Source: ZC4RG42 sp003242425
GTDB lineage: Bacteria; Pseudomonadota; Gammaproteobacteria; Burkholderiales; SG8-39
NCBI GenBank assembly: GCA_937907425.1
Contig: CALCIE010000074.1
Span: forward strand, 1-64,000
Reading direction: 5' to 3'
DNA length: 64,000 nucleotides
Below, piece by piece: positions 57,333 through 64,000 of the stretch. Positions within the stretch are counted from its first letter, which is position 1. Every line of letters begins with the position of its first letter. A program made the position numbers and the translations under genes. The notes beneath the pieces were generated by a model, which had not been told where the DNA came from, ran no database searches, and was given only the letters and a program-made list of their open reading frames with translations.

Positions 57333-58313
57333 ATGATCGGACTCGTCCCGGGCCGTGCCACGGAGGACCGCTGGCTCGCCCTCATCGCCCACCTGCCGCA
57401 GGACGCCGCCAACACGCGCATGGCCATGCTGCGCACCCTGGAAACCCTGGGTGCCGCGGCGCTGCGCGAAGGCGTCTATCTGCTGCCCGACACGCCCGAA
57501 CACCGCCACAGCCTGCAAGAGCTGGCGCGCTACCTGCTCGATGCCGAAGCAAGTTGCGAAGTGGTGGTGCTGGAAAGCACCGACGCCGAGCAGACGGCGC
57601 GCCTGCGCGCCCTGTTCGACCGCACCGCCCGCTATACCGAGCTGCTGGAAATCCTGCGCGGGCTGGAATCCGGTATCGGCATCGCCGATCCCACCGCGCT
57701 GGGCCGGGTGCTGGCCAAGCAGCGGCGCGAGCTGGCGCGCATCCGCGCGCTCGATTTCTACGGGTCGCCGCTGGCACAGCAGACCGAAGAACGCTTGGTC
57801 GAGCTGGAGCAGCGGGTTCGCAAGCTGATCTTCCCGGACCACACCGAAGCGCCCCTGCGTCGGCAGCAGCGCTATTTCCGCCGCACCTGGGCCACACGCC
57901 GGCCACTGCTTGCCGACCGGCTCGCCAGCGCCTGGCTGATCCGCCGCTTCATCGATCCGGAGGCGACGCTGCGCTGGCTCGATCCCGGCGAAGAGGCGCC
58001 CGCCGACGCCGTGGGCTTCGGATTCGAAGGCGCACCGTTTTGCAACGGCCGCTCGCGCGTGACGTTCGAAACCCTGCTCGCCCATTTCGACCGCGACAAC
58101 GATCCGGCGCTGGCACGCATCGGCATGCTGGTGCGCGCCATCGACATCGGCGACCGCCGGATGGCCGAAGCCGAGGGCGTGGAGACGCTGCTCAACGGTG
58201 CGCGGCGGCGGGCGACGAACGACGACGAGCTCTTGCAGGAATGCGAGAAGACCTTCGACCTGCTCTACGAGGCTTACCTGGACGGGCTGCCGCGCCGGCC
58301 TGAGCGGCTCTAG
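57333..58313 (+). CDS. ChrB-like chromate resistance protein
   Basis: The 326-residue protein has an N-terminal ChrB domain (RWLALIAHLPQDAANTRMAM, then LREGVYLLPDTPEHRHSLQE) and a C-terminal domain (~residues 190-326) with WATRRPLLADRLASAWLIRR, WLDPGEEAPADAVGFGFEGA and AIDIGDRRMAEAEGVETLLN. In chr operons ChrB regulates or assists the ChrA chromate efflux pump. No chrA is seen in the window, so the gene is orphaned here. The start at 57333 follows from the family N-terminus. It converges on the BepA-type gene with a 4-bp overlap. Confidence 0.82.
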   Translation: MIGLVPGRATEDRWLALIAHLPQDAANTRMAMLRTLETLGAAALREGVYLLPDTPEHRHSLQELARYLLDAEASCEVVVLESTDAEQTARLRALFDRTARYTELLEILRGLESGIGIADPTALGRVLAKQRRELARIRALDFYGSPLAQQTEERLVELEQRVRKLIFPDHTEAPLRRQQRYFRRTWATRRPLLADRLASAWLIRRFIDPEATLRWLDPGEEAPADAVGFGFEGAPFCNGRSRVTFETLLAHFDRDNDPALARIGMLVRAIDIGDRRMAEAEGVETLLNGARRRATNDDELLQECEKTFDLLYEAYLDGLPRRPERL

Positions 58314-59755
58314 CGCTCGCGCGCCTGCATCTCCTGCAACTGCTTCGCGCGCAGTTCGCGCAAACGGGCGTCGACCGCGGAGAGCGTGTAGAAATCGGCG
58401 TCCTTGGCGGCCTGCGCAAGCTGCAACTGCTCGATCGCGCCCGGCAGACTGCCCTGGAGATAGTAGAACTCGGCCAGCGCACGGTGCTGTTCCGTACGCT
58501 GTCCCAGGCTGGCGTAACTCTTCGCGAGCATCTGATAGAGACGCGCCTCGCCCGGGCGTTCCCTGCGCAACGCCTGCAGCACTTCGAGCGCGTCGCGATG
58601 CTGCCCGGCCTGCTGCAAGGCTTCGGCGTAGGCCAAGCGCAGCGTATCGCTGTACGGGAAACGTTTGAGCGACTGGCGCAGCACGTCGACCGCCGCGGCA
58701 GGCTCGCCCGCCGCGAAATGGAGCTGGGCGCCGAGCGTGTCATACATGGGATGCATGCCGCCGCGCTCGCGCAGCCGCTGCCACTCCTTGCGGGCATTGT
58801 CGAGGTCGCGCATGCGCATAAGGGCGACCACATAGCCGTAACGCGCGGCGCCCTCGTCCGCATAACGGCCTTCGCGCAAGGCCTCCTTGAAGAACGCCGC
58901 CGCATCGGCGGCATCGCCCTGTTGCGCACGCAGCTTGGCCCGTACGAGATGGAATTCGCGGCTGTCCGGCTGCAGCTTCAGGCCGCCGGCCTCCTGCGCG
59001 CGGTTCTGCATGTCGGCAATGCGCTCGCTGGTCAGCGGGTGGGTGCGCAGATAACCGGGGGCGTTGTTCTCGTACAGGCGAGTGTTGCGCTGCAGGCGCT
59101 CGAAGAAGGCGGGCATGGCTTGCACGTCGTAGCCCGCCGCACGCAGGATCTGATAGCCCACGCGATCGGCCTCGCGCTCGAATTCGCGGCTGTAATTGAG
59201 GAAGGCCGCCACCGGCGCGGCCGAACCGGCCATGGCGGCCGCCTGCGCGACCTGCGGGTTGGATTTGGCGGCCAGCATCGCCAGCACCAGACCGACCATC
59301 GACAGCGCGCCGATCTGGCTCTGGTTCTGCAACTGCCGAGCGATGTGGCGTTGGGTGACGTGGGCGATTTCGTGCGACAGCACCGAGGCGAGCTCCGATT
59401 CCGTCATCGCCGCGGTGATCAGGCCCGAGTGCACCCCGATATAGCCGCCCGGCAACGCGAAGGCGTTGATCTGCGGATCGCGCACGACGAAGAATTCGAA
59501 ATCGATCCCGGCCGTCTCCGAGGTCGCTGCCGCCAGCCGCTGCCCGACCTTGCGGACGTATTCGGTGATCTCCGGATCGTCGATGTAGGCCGGATCGCGG
59601 CGGATGTCGGCCATGATCTTCTCCCCCAGCTGCCGCTCGGCATAAGGCGAGAAGTCGGCCTGCGAGGATTCGCCGAGATCCGGCAGATTCTGGGGCAGCG
59701 CGGGCACCGGCCAGGCCAGCGCCGTGCTCAACAACAGGCAAAGTATCGAACGCAC
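58310..59755 (-). CDS. bepA: Periplasmic M48 metalloprotease with TPRs, BepA-like
   Basis: BepA degrades or helps stalled outer-membrane proteins such as LptD. The ~481-residue protein has a signal peptide (v-RSILCLLLSTALAWPVPALPQ), the zinc motif HEIAH at residues 128-132 in ASVLSHEIAHVTQRHIARQL, a third ligand in the YSREFEREADRVG region, and a C-terminal half made of tetratricopeptide repeats (~residues 260-470). I prefer the GTG at 59755, which begins the signal peptide; another GTG at 59794 keeps the frame open. It is divergent from moaC. Confidence 0.9.
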   Translation of the reverse strand: MRSILCLLLSTALAWPVPALPQNLPDLGESSQADFSPYAERQLGEKIMADIRRDPAYIDDPEITEYVRKVGQRLAAATSETAGIDFEFFVVRDPQINAFALPGGYIGVHSGLITAAMTESELASVLSHEIAHVTQRHIARQLQNQSQIGALSMVGLVLAMLAAKSNPQVAQAAAMAGSAAPVAAFLNYSREFEREADRVGYQILRAAGYDVQAMPAFFERLQRNTRLYENNAPGYLRTHPLTSERIADMQNRAQEAGGLKLQPDSREFHLVRAKLRAQQGDAADAAAFFKEALREGRYADEGAARYGYVVALMRMRDLDNARKEWQRLRERGGMHPMYDTLGAQLHFAAGEPAAAVDVLRQSLKRFPYSDTLRLAYAEALQQAGQHRDALEVLQALRRERPGEARLYQMLAKSYASLGQRTEQHRALAEFYYLQGSLPGAIEQLQLAQAAKDADFYTLSAVDARLRELRAKQLQEMQARER

Positions 59756-59859
59756 GCGCTTATGATAACGGCGTGGCGGCTTTGGTTCCGCCACACACGA
59801 CCCAGGGACGGCTGCCGCCCTGCGGCATAATCCGGGCTTTGGACTTCGACGGACGCACG

Positions 59860-60345
59860 ATGAGCCTCACCCATTTCGACGCCCAGGGCAAAGCCCACAT
59901 GGTCGACGTCGGCGAGAAAGCCGAAACCCATCGCATCGCCCGGGCGGGCGGGCGCATCCTCATGCGCCCCGAAACCTTCGAGCTCGTCCGCTCCGGTACG
60001 GCCAAGAAGGGCGACGTGCTCGGCGTGGCGCAGATCGCGGCCATCCAGGCCGCCAAACGCACCGCCGACCTCATCCCGCTCTGCCATCCCCTCGCACTGA
60101 CGAAGGTCGCTGCCGAATTCGCCCTTGATGAACGCGCCCACGCCGTGTCGCTCACCGTGACCGTGGAGACCTACGGCCGCACGGGCGTGGAAATGGAGGC
60201 GCTCACGGCGGTGAGCGTGGGGCTGCTCACCGTCTATGACATGTGCAAGGCGGTGGACCGGGAAATGCGCATCGAAGGCATCATGCTGCTCGAGAAACAG
60301 GGCGGCAAATCCGGGCACTTCGTCCACCCTGCCGCCCGCACTTAA
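59860..60345 (+). CDS. moaC: Cyclic pyranopterin monophosphate synthase MoaC
   Basis: MoaC completes the first step of molybdenum cofactor synthesis with MoaA. The 161-residue protein starts MSLTHFDAQGKAHMVDVGEK and has AAIQAAKRTADLIPLCHPLA, the active-site block VSLTVTVETYGRTGVEMEAL and TAVSVGLLTVYDMCKAVDRE. The gene is alone; moaA, moaB, moaD and moaE are not in the window. It begins 105 bp from the BepA-type gene start, divergently. Confidence 0.95.
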   Translation: MSLTHFDAQGKAHMVDVGEKAETHRIARAGGRILMRPETFELVRSGTAKKGDVLGVAQIAAIQAAKRTADLIPLCHPLALTKVAAEFALDERAHAVSLTVTVETYGRTGVEMEALTAVSVGLLTVYDMCKAVDREMRIEGIMLLEKQGGKSGHFVHPAART

Positions 60346-60515
60346 TTACCTGTCGTTCAAAGCAAATCTCGATAAGTTATAAGCGTCTAGCGTCTTTCCC
60401 CCTGGGCATATTTTCAGTACCCTTGTGCCCCTTTCCGATGGTTTTACCCTGCCGTCCAGGCAGCCAACAGGATCGGCGCGCATCGCGCACCTATCCGAAG
60501 CACAGGAGTCAAGGA

Positions 60516-60986
60516 ATGGATCGTACCCGCCGCGTCGCGCTGAAAGGCGCCGGCATGTCCTCGTTGCTCGTGGCCGGCTTCGCCACCGGCCTGCTGCGCC
60601 CCCGGGATGCGTGGGCGGCCGATTGGAACAAAAACGCCTTCGAATCCAAAACGGTGTCCGACGCGCTCAACAGCCTCGGGGTGCAGAAAGTGGTGCCCAG
60701 CGCGGATATCGTCATCAAGGCGCCCGACATCGCCGAGAACGGCGCCGTGGTGCCGATCGACATCACGAGCAATATCCCGGGAACGGAAAGCATCAGCGTG
60801 CTGGTGGACAAGAACCCCTTCCCCTATGTGGGCACGTTCGACGTCTCCAAAGGCGCGCTGCCCTACGTCCACCTGCGCGTGAAGATGGGCGAATCGTCCA
60901 ACGTCCGCGTGGTCGTAACCGCCAACGGCCAGCATTACGAGGCGGTCAAGGAAGTCAAGGTCACCATCGGCGGCTGCGGCGGCTGA
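60516..60986 (+). CDS. soxY: Sulfur carrier SoxY
   Basis: SoxY carries sulfur intermediates on a C-terminal cysteine in the periplasmic thiosulfate-oxidising Sox system. The 156-residue protein has a Tat signal (MDRTRRVALKGAG, RR at residues 5-6, then a hydrophobic stretch up to DAWA) and ends in GGCGG with the carrier Cys154. The fold segment ADIVIKAPDIAENGAVVPID is typical. It needs the twin-arginine pathway for export. It is first in soxY-soxZ-soxA-soxX and pairs with SoxZ 22 bp downstream. The 170 bp before it hold the presumed sox promoter, which I could not place. Confidence 0.95.
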   Translation: MDRTRRVALKGAGMSSLLVAGFATGLLRPRDAWAADWNKNAFESKTVSDALNSLGVQKVVPSADIVIKAPDIAENGAVVPIDITSNIPGTESISVLVDKNPFPYVGTFDVSKGALPYVHLRVKMGESSNVRVVVTANGQHYEAVKEVKVTIGGCGG

Positions 60987-61008
60987 CCGGCACACTACGG
61001 AGCGATTC

Positions 61009-61323
61009 ATGGCCAATCCGATGAAGATCCGCGCCAAACTCGAGGGCGACGTCGCCGAAGTGCGCGTGCTCATGGCGCATCCGATGGAAACAGGACAGCG
61101 CAAGGATGCCAACGGTCAGGTCATCCCCATGCATTTCATCAAGGACATCCGCGCGGAGCTGAACGGCAAACCCGTGTTCGAAGCCGCGATCAGCCAGGCG
61201 GTGTCGCGCAACCCCGTGTTCGCCTTCAAGATCAAGGGCGCCAAAGCCGGCGACAAGCTGTCCATCACCTGGGTGGACAACCGCGGCGATACGCGCACCG
61301 ATTCGATCGAACTCGGCAGCTGA
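61009..61323 (+). CDS. soxZ: Sox sulfur-oxidation partner SoxZ
   Basis: The 104-residue SoxZ forms the SoxYZ heterodimer and is exported with SoxY on its Tat signal, which explains why it has no signal of its own. It shows VRVLMAHPMETGQRKDANGQ, IPMHFIKDIRAELNGKPVFE and DKLSITWVDNRGDTRTDSIE, all family blocks. It begins 22 bp after soxY and is followed by soxA after 58 bp. Confidence 0.95.
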   Translation: MANPMKIRAKLEGDVAEVRVLMAHPMETGQRKDANGQVIPMHFIKDIRAELNGKPVFEAAISQAVSRNPVFAFKIKGAKAGDKLSITWVDNRGDTRTDSIELGS

Positions 61324-61381
61324 TCTGCCGCGCACGGCCGGGCAGCACATATCCGGCCATACAAGAACAGGAGGAACGCCC

Positions 61382-62203
61382 ATGGCGACGGTATCCAGAC
61401 CGCTGGCCTACATCTGCTGCACCCTTGCGCTGTGCGCGGCCGGCCTGAGCGCAGCGCAGGACAAGGACCCGACCGCGGCCGCGATCGAGCAATATCGCCA
61501 GATGCTCGCCGACGGCAACCCGGCGGAGCTGTACGAACTGCGCGGCGAGGAGCTGTGGAAAACCAAGCGTGGCCCCAAGAACGCCTCGCTCGAGCAATGC
61601 GACCTCGGTCTGGGACCGGGCAAGATCAAAGGCGCCTACACCCAGCTGCCGCGCTACTTCCCCGACACCGATCGGGTGGAGGACCTCGAATCGCGGCTGG
61701 TGACCTGTATGGTCCAACTGCAGGGTTTCGATCGCGAGGAAGTGACCAAGAAGCCTTTCGGCAGCGCGAGCTATCAGTCCGATCTGGAAGCGCTCGTCGC
61801 GTATGTCGTCAGCCAATCGCGCGGCATGAAAATGGCCGTGCCGCAGGAGCATCCCAAGGAGCGTGAAGCCTACCAGCTCGGACGGGAGATCTTCTTCTAC
61901 CGAGCCGGCCCTTACGATTTCGCCTGTGCCACCTGCCATAGCGAGGACGGCAAGCGCATCCGTCTGCAGGATCTGCCCAATCTCACCCAGAAGAAGGGCG
62001 CGCAGTTCGCCTACACCACCTGGCCGGCCTACCGCGTCTCCCAGGGGGAACTGCGCACCATGCAGTGGCGGCTGTGGGATTGCTTCCGGCAGCAACGCTT
62101 CCCCGAACCGAAGTACGCGTCGGACGCGACCATCGCCCTCACCACCTTCCTCGCGGTGAACGCCAACGGCGCCGAATACGCCGGTCCCGCCATCAAACGC
62201 TGA
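61382..62203 (+). CDS. soxA: SoxA, sulfur-oxidising cytochrome c subunit (single-haem type)
   Basis: SoxAX attaches thiosulfate to the SoxY cysteine. The 273-residue protein has a Sec signal peptide and one haem c site, CATCH (residues 182-186). The N-terminal region, which in dihaem SoxA has a second site, here has only isolated cysteines (Cys73 in LEQCDLGL and one in LVTCMVQ) likely to form a disulfide. The probable cysteine ligand/persulfide is Cys234 in RLWDCFRQQRFPEPKYASDA. So this is the single-haem SoxA. Good ribosome binding site (aggagg). Confidence 0.93.
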   Translation: MATVSRPLAYICCTLALCAAGLSAAQDKDPTAAAIEQYRQMLADGNPAELYELRGEELWKTKRGPKNASLEQCDLGLGPGKIKGAYTQLPRYFPDTDRVEDLESRLVTCMVQLQGFDREEVTKKPFGSASYQSDLEALVAYVVSQSRGMKMAVPQEHPKEREAYQLGREIFFYRAGPYDFACATCHSEDGKRIRLQDLPNLTQKKGAQFAYTTWPAYRVSQGELRTMQWRLWDCFRQQRFPEPKYASDATIALTTFLAVNANGAEYAGPAIKR

Positions 62204-62214
62204 GGAGAACGAGC

Positions 62215-62838
62215 ATGAGAACCACGGTACTGGCTTTCGCTGCCTTGGCGATGGCGTTGGGTATCGCCCCGGTATCCGCCGCCGACACCGATCCGGCCCT
62301 GCTGACCAAAGCGACCGCGCTCATGGAAAAGGATTTCCAATCGCGCGGCATCGCCAAGGTCGAGCGGCTGAAACAGGACGACGTGATGTCCCTCTGCACG
62401 CAATACCGCGGCGCGCTGCCCGCCGATGTCGCGAAGCGCGTGCAGGCCGAACAGATGGCCACCATCAAATTCCCCGCCGACGGCAAATACATGGGCGATT
62501 GGAAGAACGGCGACAAGATCGCCCAGAGCGGACGGGGCGCGACCTGGAGCGACAAGCCCGACACGGTCAACGGCGGCGGCTGCTACAACTGCCATCGCGT
62601 GTCGGGCACCGAGCTGTCGTACGGCACCATCGGGCCCTCGCTCTACCAGTTCGGCAAGCTGCGCGGCGGCCCGACCGAAGCCAACATGAAATACGTGTAC
62701 GGCAAGCTGTACAACTCGCAGGCCTACGTACCCTGCTCCAACATGCCCCGCTTCGGCTATCACGGCGTCCTCACCGAAGCCCAGATCAAGGATCTGGTGG
62801 CCCTGCTGCTCGATCCGGAATCGATCGTCAACCAGTAA
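62215..62838 (+). CDS. soxX: SoxX, monohaem cytochrome c subunit
   Basis: SoxX is the electron-transfer partner of SoxA. The 207-residue protein has a signal peptide (AFAALAMALGIAPVSAADT) and one haem site, CYNCH (residues 123-127), with a likely Met177 ligand in CSNMPRFGYHGVLTEAQIKD. It begins 11 bp after soxA with a good ribosome binding site (aggaga). An 80-residue N-terminal extension before the cytochrome fold makes it longer than the shortest SoxX proteins. Confidence 0.92.
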   Translation: MRTTVLAFAALAMALGIAPVSAADTDPALLTKATALMEKDFQSRGIAKVERLKQDDVMSLCTQYRGALPADVAKRVQAEQMATIKFPADGKYMGDWKNGDKIAQSGRGATWSDKPDTVNGGGCYNCHRVSGTELSYGTIGPSLYQFGKLRGGPTEANMKYVYGKLYNSQAYVPCSNMPRFGYHGVLTEAQIKDLVALLLDPESIVNQ

Positions 62839-62842
62839 GGCC

Positions 62843-63862
62843 ATGCGTGCCGGGCGGCTCTTGCGCGCACTGCTCGCGGCGCTGCTCCTTGCTGCCGGGT
62901 CCCCCGCAGGCGCGCAGGTCGTCGCCCCGCACGCCATCGACATTCCGTCCTGGTTCGTCGAGAGCTTTCTCGACTTCCGCGAAGACGTGGACGAGGCGCG
63001 CCGCGAAGGCAAGCGCGTCCTCCTCTATATCGGCCAGGACGGCTGTCCGTATTGCGCGAAGCTCATGCAAGTGAACTTCCGCCAGCCGGACATCGTCGCC
63101 TACACCCAAAAGCACTTCGTGCCGATCGCGCTCAACCTCTGGGGCGACCGCGAAACGGTCTGGTTCGACGGCATGCACCGTCCCGAGAAGGAACTGGCCG
63201 CGTTCCTGAAGGTACAGTTCACCCCGACTCTGCTCTTCCTCGACGAACAAGGCCGGGTCGTTGCGCGCCTCAACGGCTACTACCCGCCCGGGCGTTTCAT
63301 GGCGGCGCTGCGCTACGTGGCCGAGCGCATGGAGAACCGGCTCACCTTGGCGGAATACCTGCGGCACGAATCCCAAAACGCCGGACGAACGCGGCTCGTG
63401 GATCAGCCTTTCTTCATGAAGCCGCCCTACGATCTGCGCCGCAAGGCCGACGGCAAGCCGCTCGCGGTGCTGGTCGAAACGGCTCCCTGCCAAACTTGCG
63501 AGGATTTGCACCAGAAAGGCTTCAGCCATCCGGAAGTGCGCCAGGAGCTCGCCAAGCTGGACATCGTCCGCTTCGGCATCGGCGATTCCGTCAGCATCAC
63601 CGCGCCGGACGGACGCGACACCACGGCCGCGGAATGGATCGAGTCGTTGCACGTGACGCACACGCCCACGCTGCTCTTGTTCGACCGTCACGGAAAGGAG
63701 GTGCTGCGCGTCGAAGCCTACGTCGGCCCCTTCCATCTCGCTTCGGCCCTGGCCTACCTCAGCTCCGAAGCCCATCTGCAGGAACCTTCCTTTCAGCGCT
63801 ATCTGCAACGGCGTGCGGACGAACGGCGTGCCCGCGGGGAGCGCGTCATTCTGTACGAGTGA
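62843..63862 (+). CDS. Exported protein with two tandem thioredoxin folds (SoxW-like)
   Basis: The 339-residue protein has a signal peptide (ALLAALLLAAGSPAGAQ). A first thioredoxin-like domain (~residues 40-160) carries the redox motif CPYC (68-71) in LYIGQDGCPYCAKLMQVNFR. A second domain (~residues 205-320) has CQTC (216-219) in ETAPCQTCEDLHQKGFSHPE. Both have cis-Pro segments (VQFTPTLLFLDEQGRV and THTPTLLLFDRHGK). Thioredoxin partners SoxW/SoxS keep SoxYZ reduced and active; this gene is 4 bp after soxX, so such a role is likely. The two-domain form is not the plain SoxW. Confidence 0.82.
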   Translation: MRAGRLLRALLAALLLAAGSPAGAQVVAPHAIDIPSWFVESFLDFREDVDEARREGKRVLLYIGQDGCPYCAKLMQVNFRQPDIVAYTQKHFVPIALNLWGDRETVWFDGMHRPEKELAAFLKVQFTPTLLFLDEQGRVVARLNGYYPPGRFMAALRYVAERMENRLTLAEYLRHESQNAGRTRLVDQPFFMKPPYDLRRKADGKPLAVLVETAPCQTCEDLHQKGFSHPEVRQELAKLDIVRFGIGDSVSITAPDGRDTTAAEWIESLHVTHTPTLLLFDRHGKEVLRVEAYVGPFHLASALAYLSSEAHLQEPSFQRYLQRRADERRARGERVILYE

Positions 63863-64000
63863 ACCGGACGCTCAGCGATCCAGGGCCGCAGACCTTGTGA
63901 CATTTGAGACCGGATGCGCGAAGTCGAAACCAATTGCGCATCAACTCAAGTGCGACCGAAGTCTGCCCCGACATGAATCTGTGATCGACCGATTCCGGAC
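63863..64000. other. Window edge after the sox operon
   Basis: These 138 bp hold no gene I can support. The sox operon may continue beyond the window, for example with soxB, but nothing here shows it. Confidence 0.4.

Overview
The window is a GC-rich, gene-dense chromosomal segment whose gene content and order fit a betaproteobacterium. Lineage clues are the ilvB-ilvH-ilvC-psd-pssA-leuA block, the divergent lptFG / pepA-holC-(hyp)-valS layout, a lysine/alanine-rich histone H1-like protein, a CNP1-like protein, a DUF2069 protein, the PP0621-pilS-pilR-ampD operon and a two-ATP-cone NrdA. A soxYZAX cluster at the right edge suggests a thiosulfate/reduced-sulfur oxidiser. I see no insertion sequence, prophage, CRISPR array or rRNA; there is one tRNA. 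No part looks like a dedicated accessory island, so the oddities are mostly small and intergenic.

Layout. 1-4.5 kb: 3' end of rho, an unusual second copy of the rho tail, rpmE with its own promoter and terminator, a membrane glycosyltransferase, pgi, and a DUF6494-type gene convergent with orn. 5-7.5 kb: M48 protease, pterin dehydratase and rsgA in a tightly coupled operon. 7.5-12.8 kb: mostly minus-strand genes (CobD/CbiB-like membrane protein, ODP-like diiron MBL protein, NudL-type Nudix hydrolase, prolyl iminopeptidase, patatin phospholipase). 13-16.5 kb: lipoprotein, aminotransferase, lytic transglycosylase, a 460-bp gap with strong dyad structures, then the histone H1-like gene. 16.7-21 kb: nrdAB behind two NrdR-type boxes. 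21-25 kb: PP0621-pilS-pilR-ampD (type IV pilus regulation plus cell-wall recycling). 25-31 kb: AraC regulator, tRNA-Pro(CGG), ispB, then rplU-rpmA, obgE-proB, CNP1-like gene, rppH. 31-38 kb: proS, lytic transglycosylase, pyrF, PilZ-domain protein, YihY-type membrane protein, WrbA-type flavoprotein, DUF2069.

38-47.5 kb is a long run of minus-strand genes for branched-chain amino acids and phosphatidylethanolamine (ilvB-ilvH-ilvC-psd-pssA-leuA) and LPS export (lptF-lptG), with an RDD membrane protein on the other strand. 47.6-54.2 kb holds pepA-holC-hyp-valS and an MFS exporter. 54.3-60.3 kb holds a previously easy-to-miss 50-aa membrane ORF, a two-component pair resembling the PdsR/PdsS family, a TusA-like protein, a ChrB-like protein, a BepA-type protease and moaC. 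60.5-63.9 kb is the sox operon soxY-soxZ-soxA-soxX plus a secreted protein with two tandem thioredoxin folds.

Start codons were chosen from Shine-Dalgarno sequences, stop/start overlaps and expected family length; where these disagree the entry says so. All functional names rest on recognised protein motifs and family memory, not on a database search.
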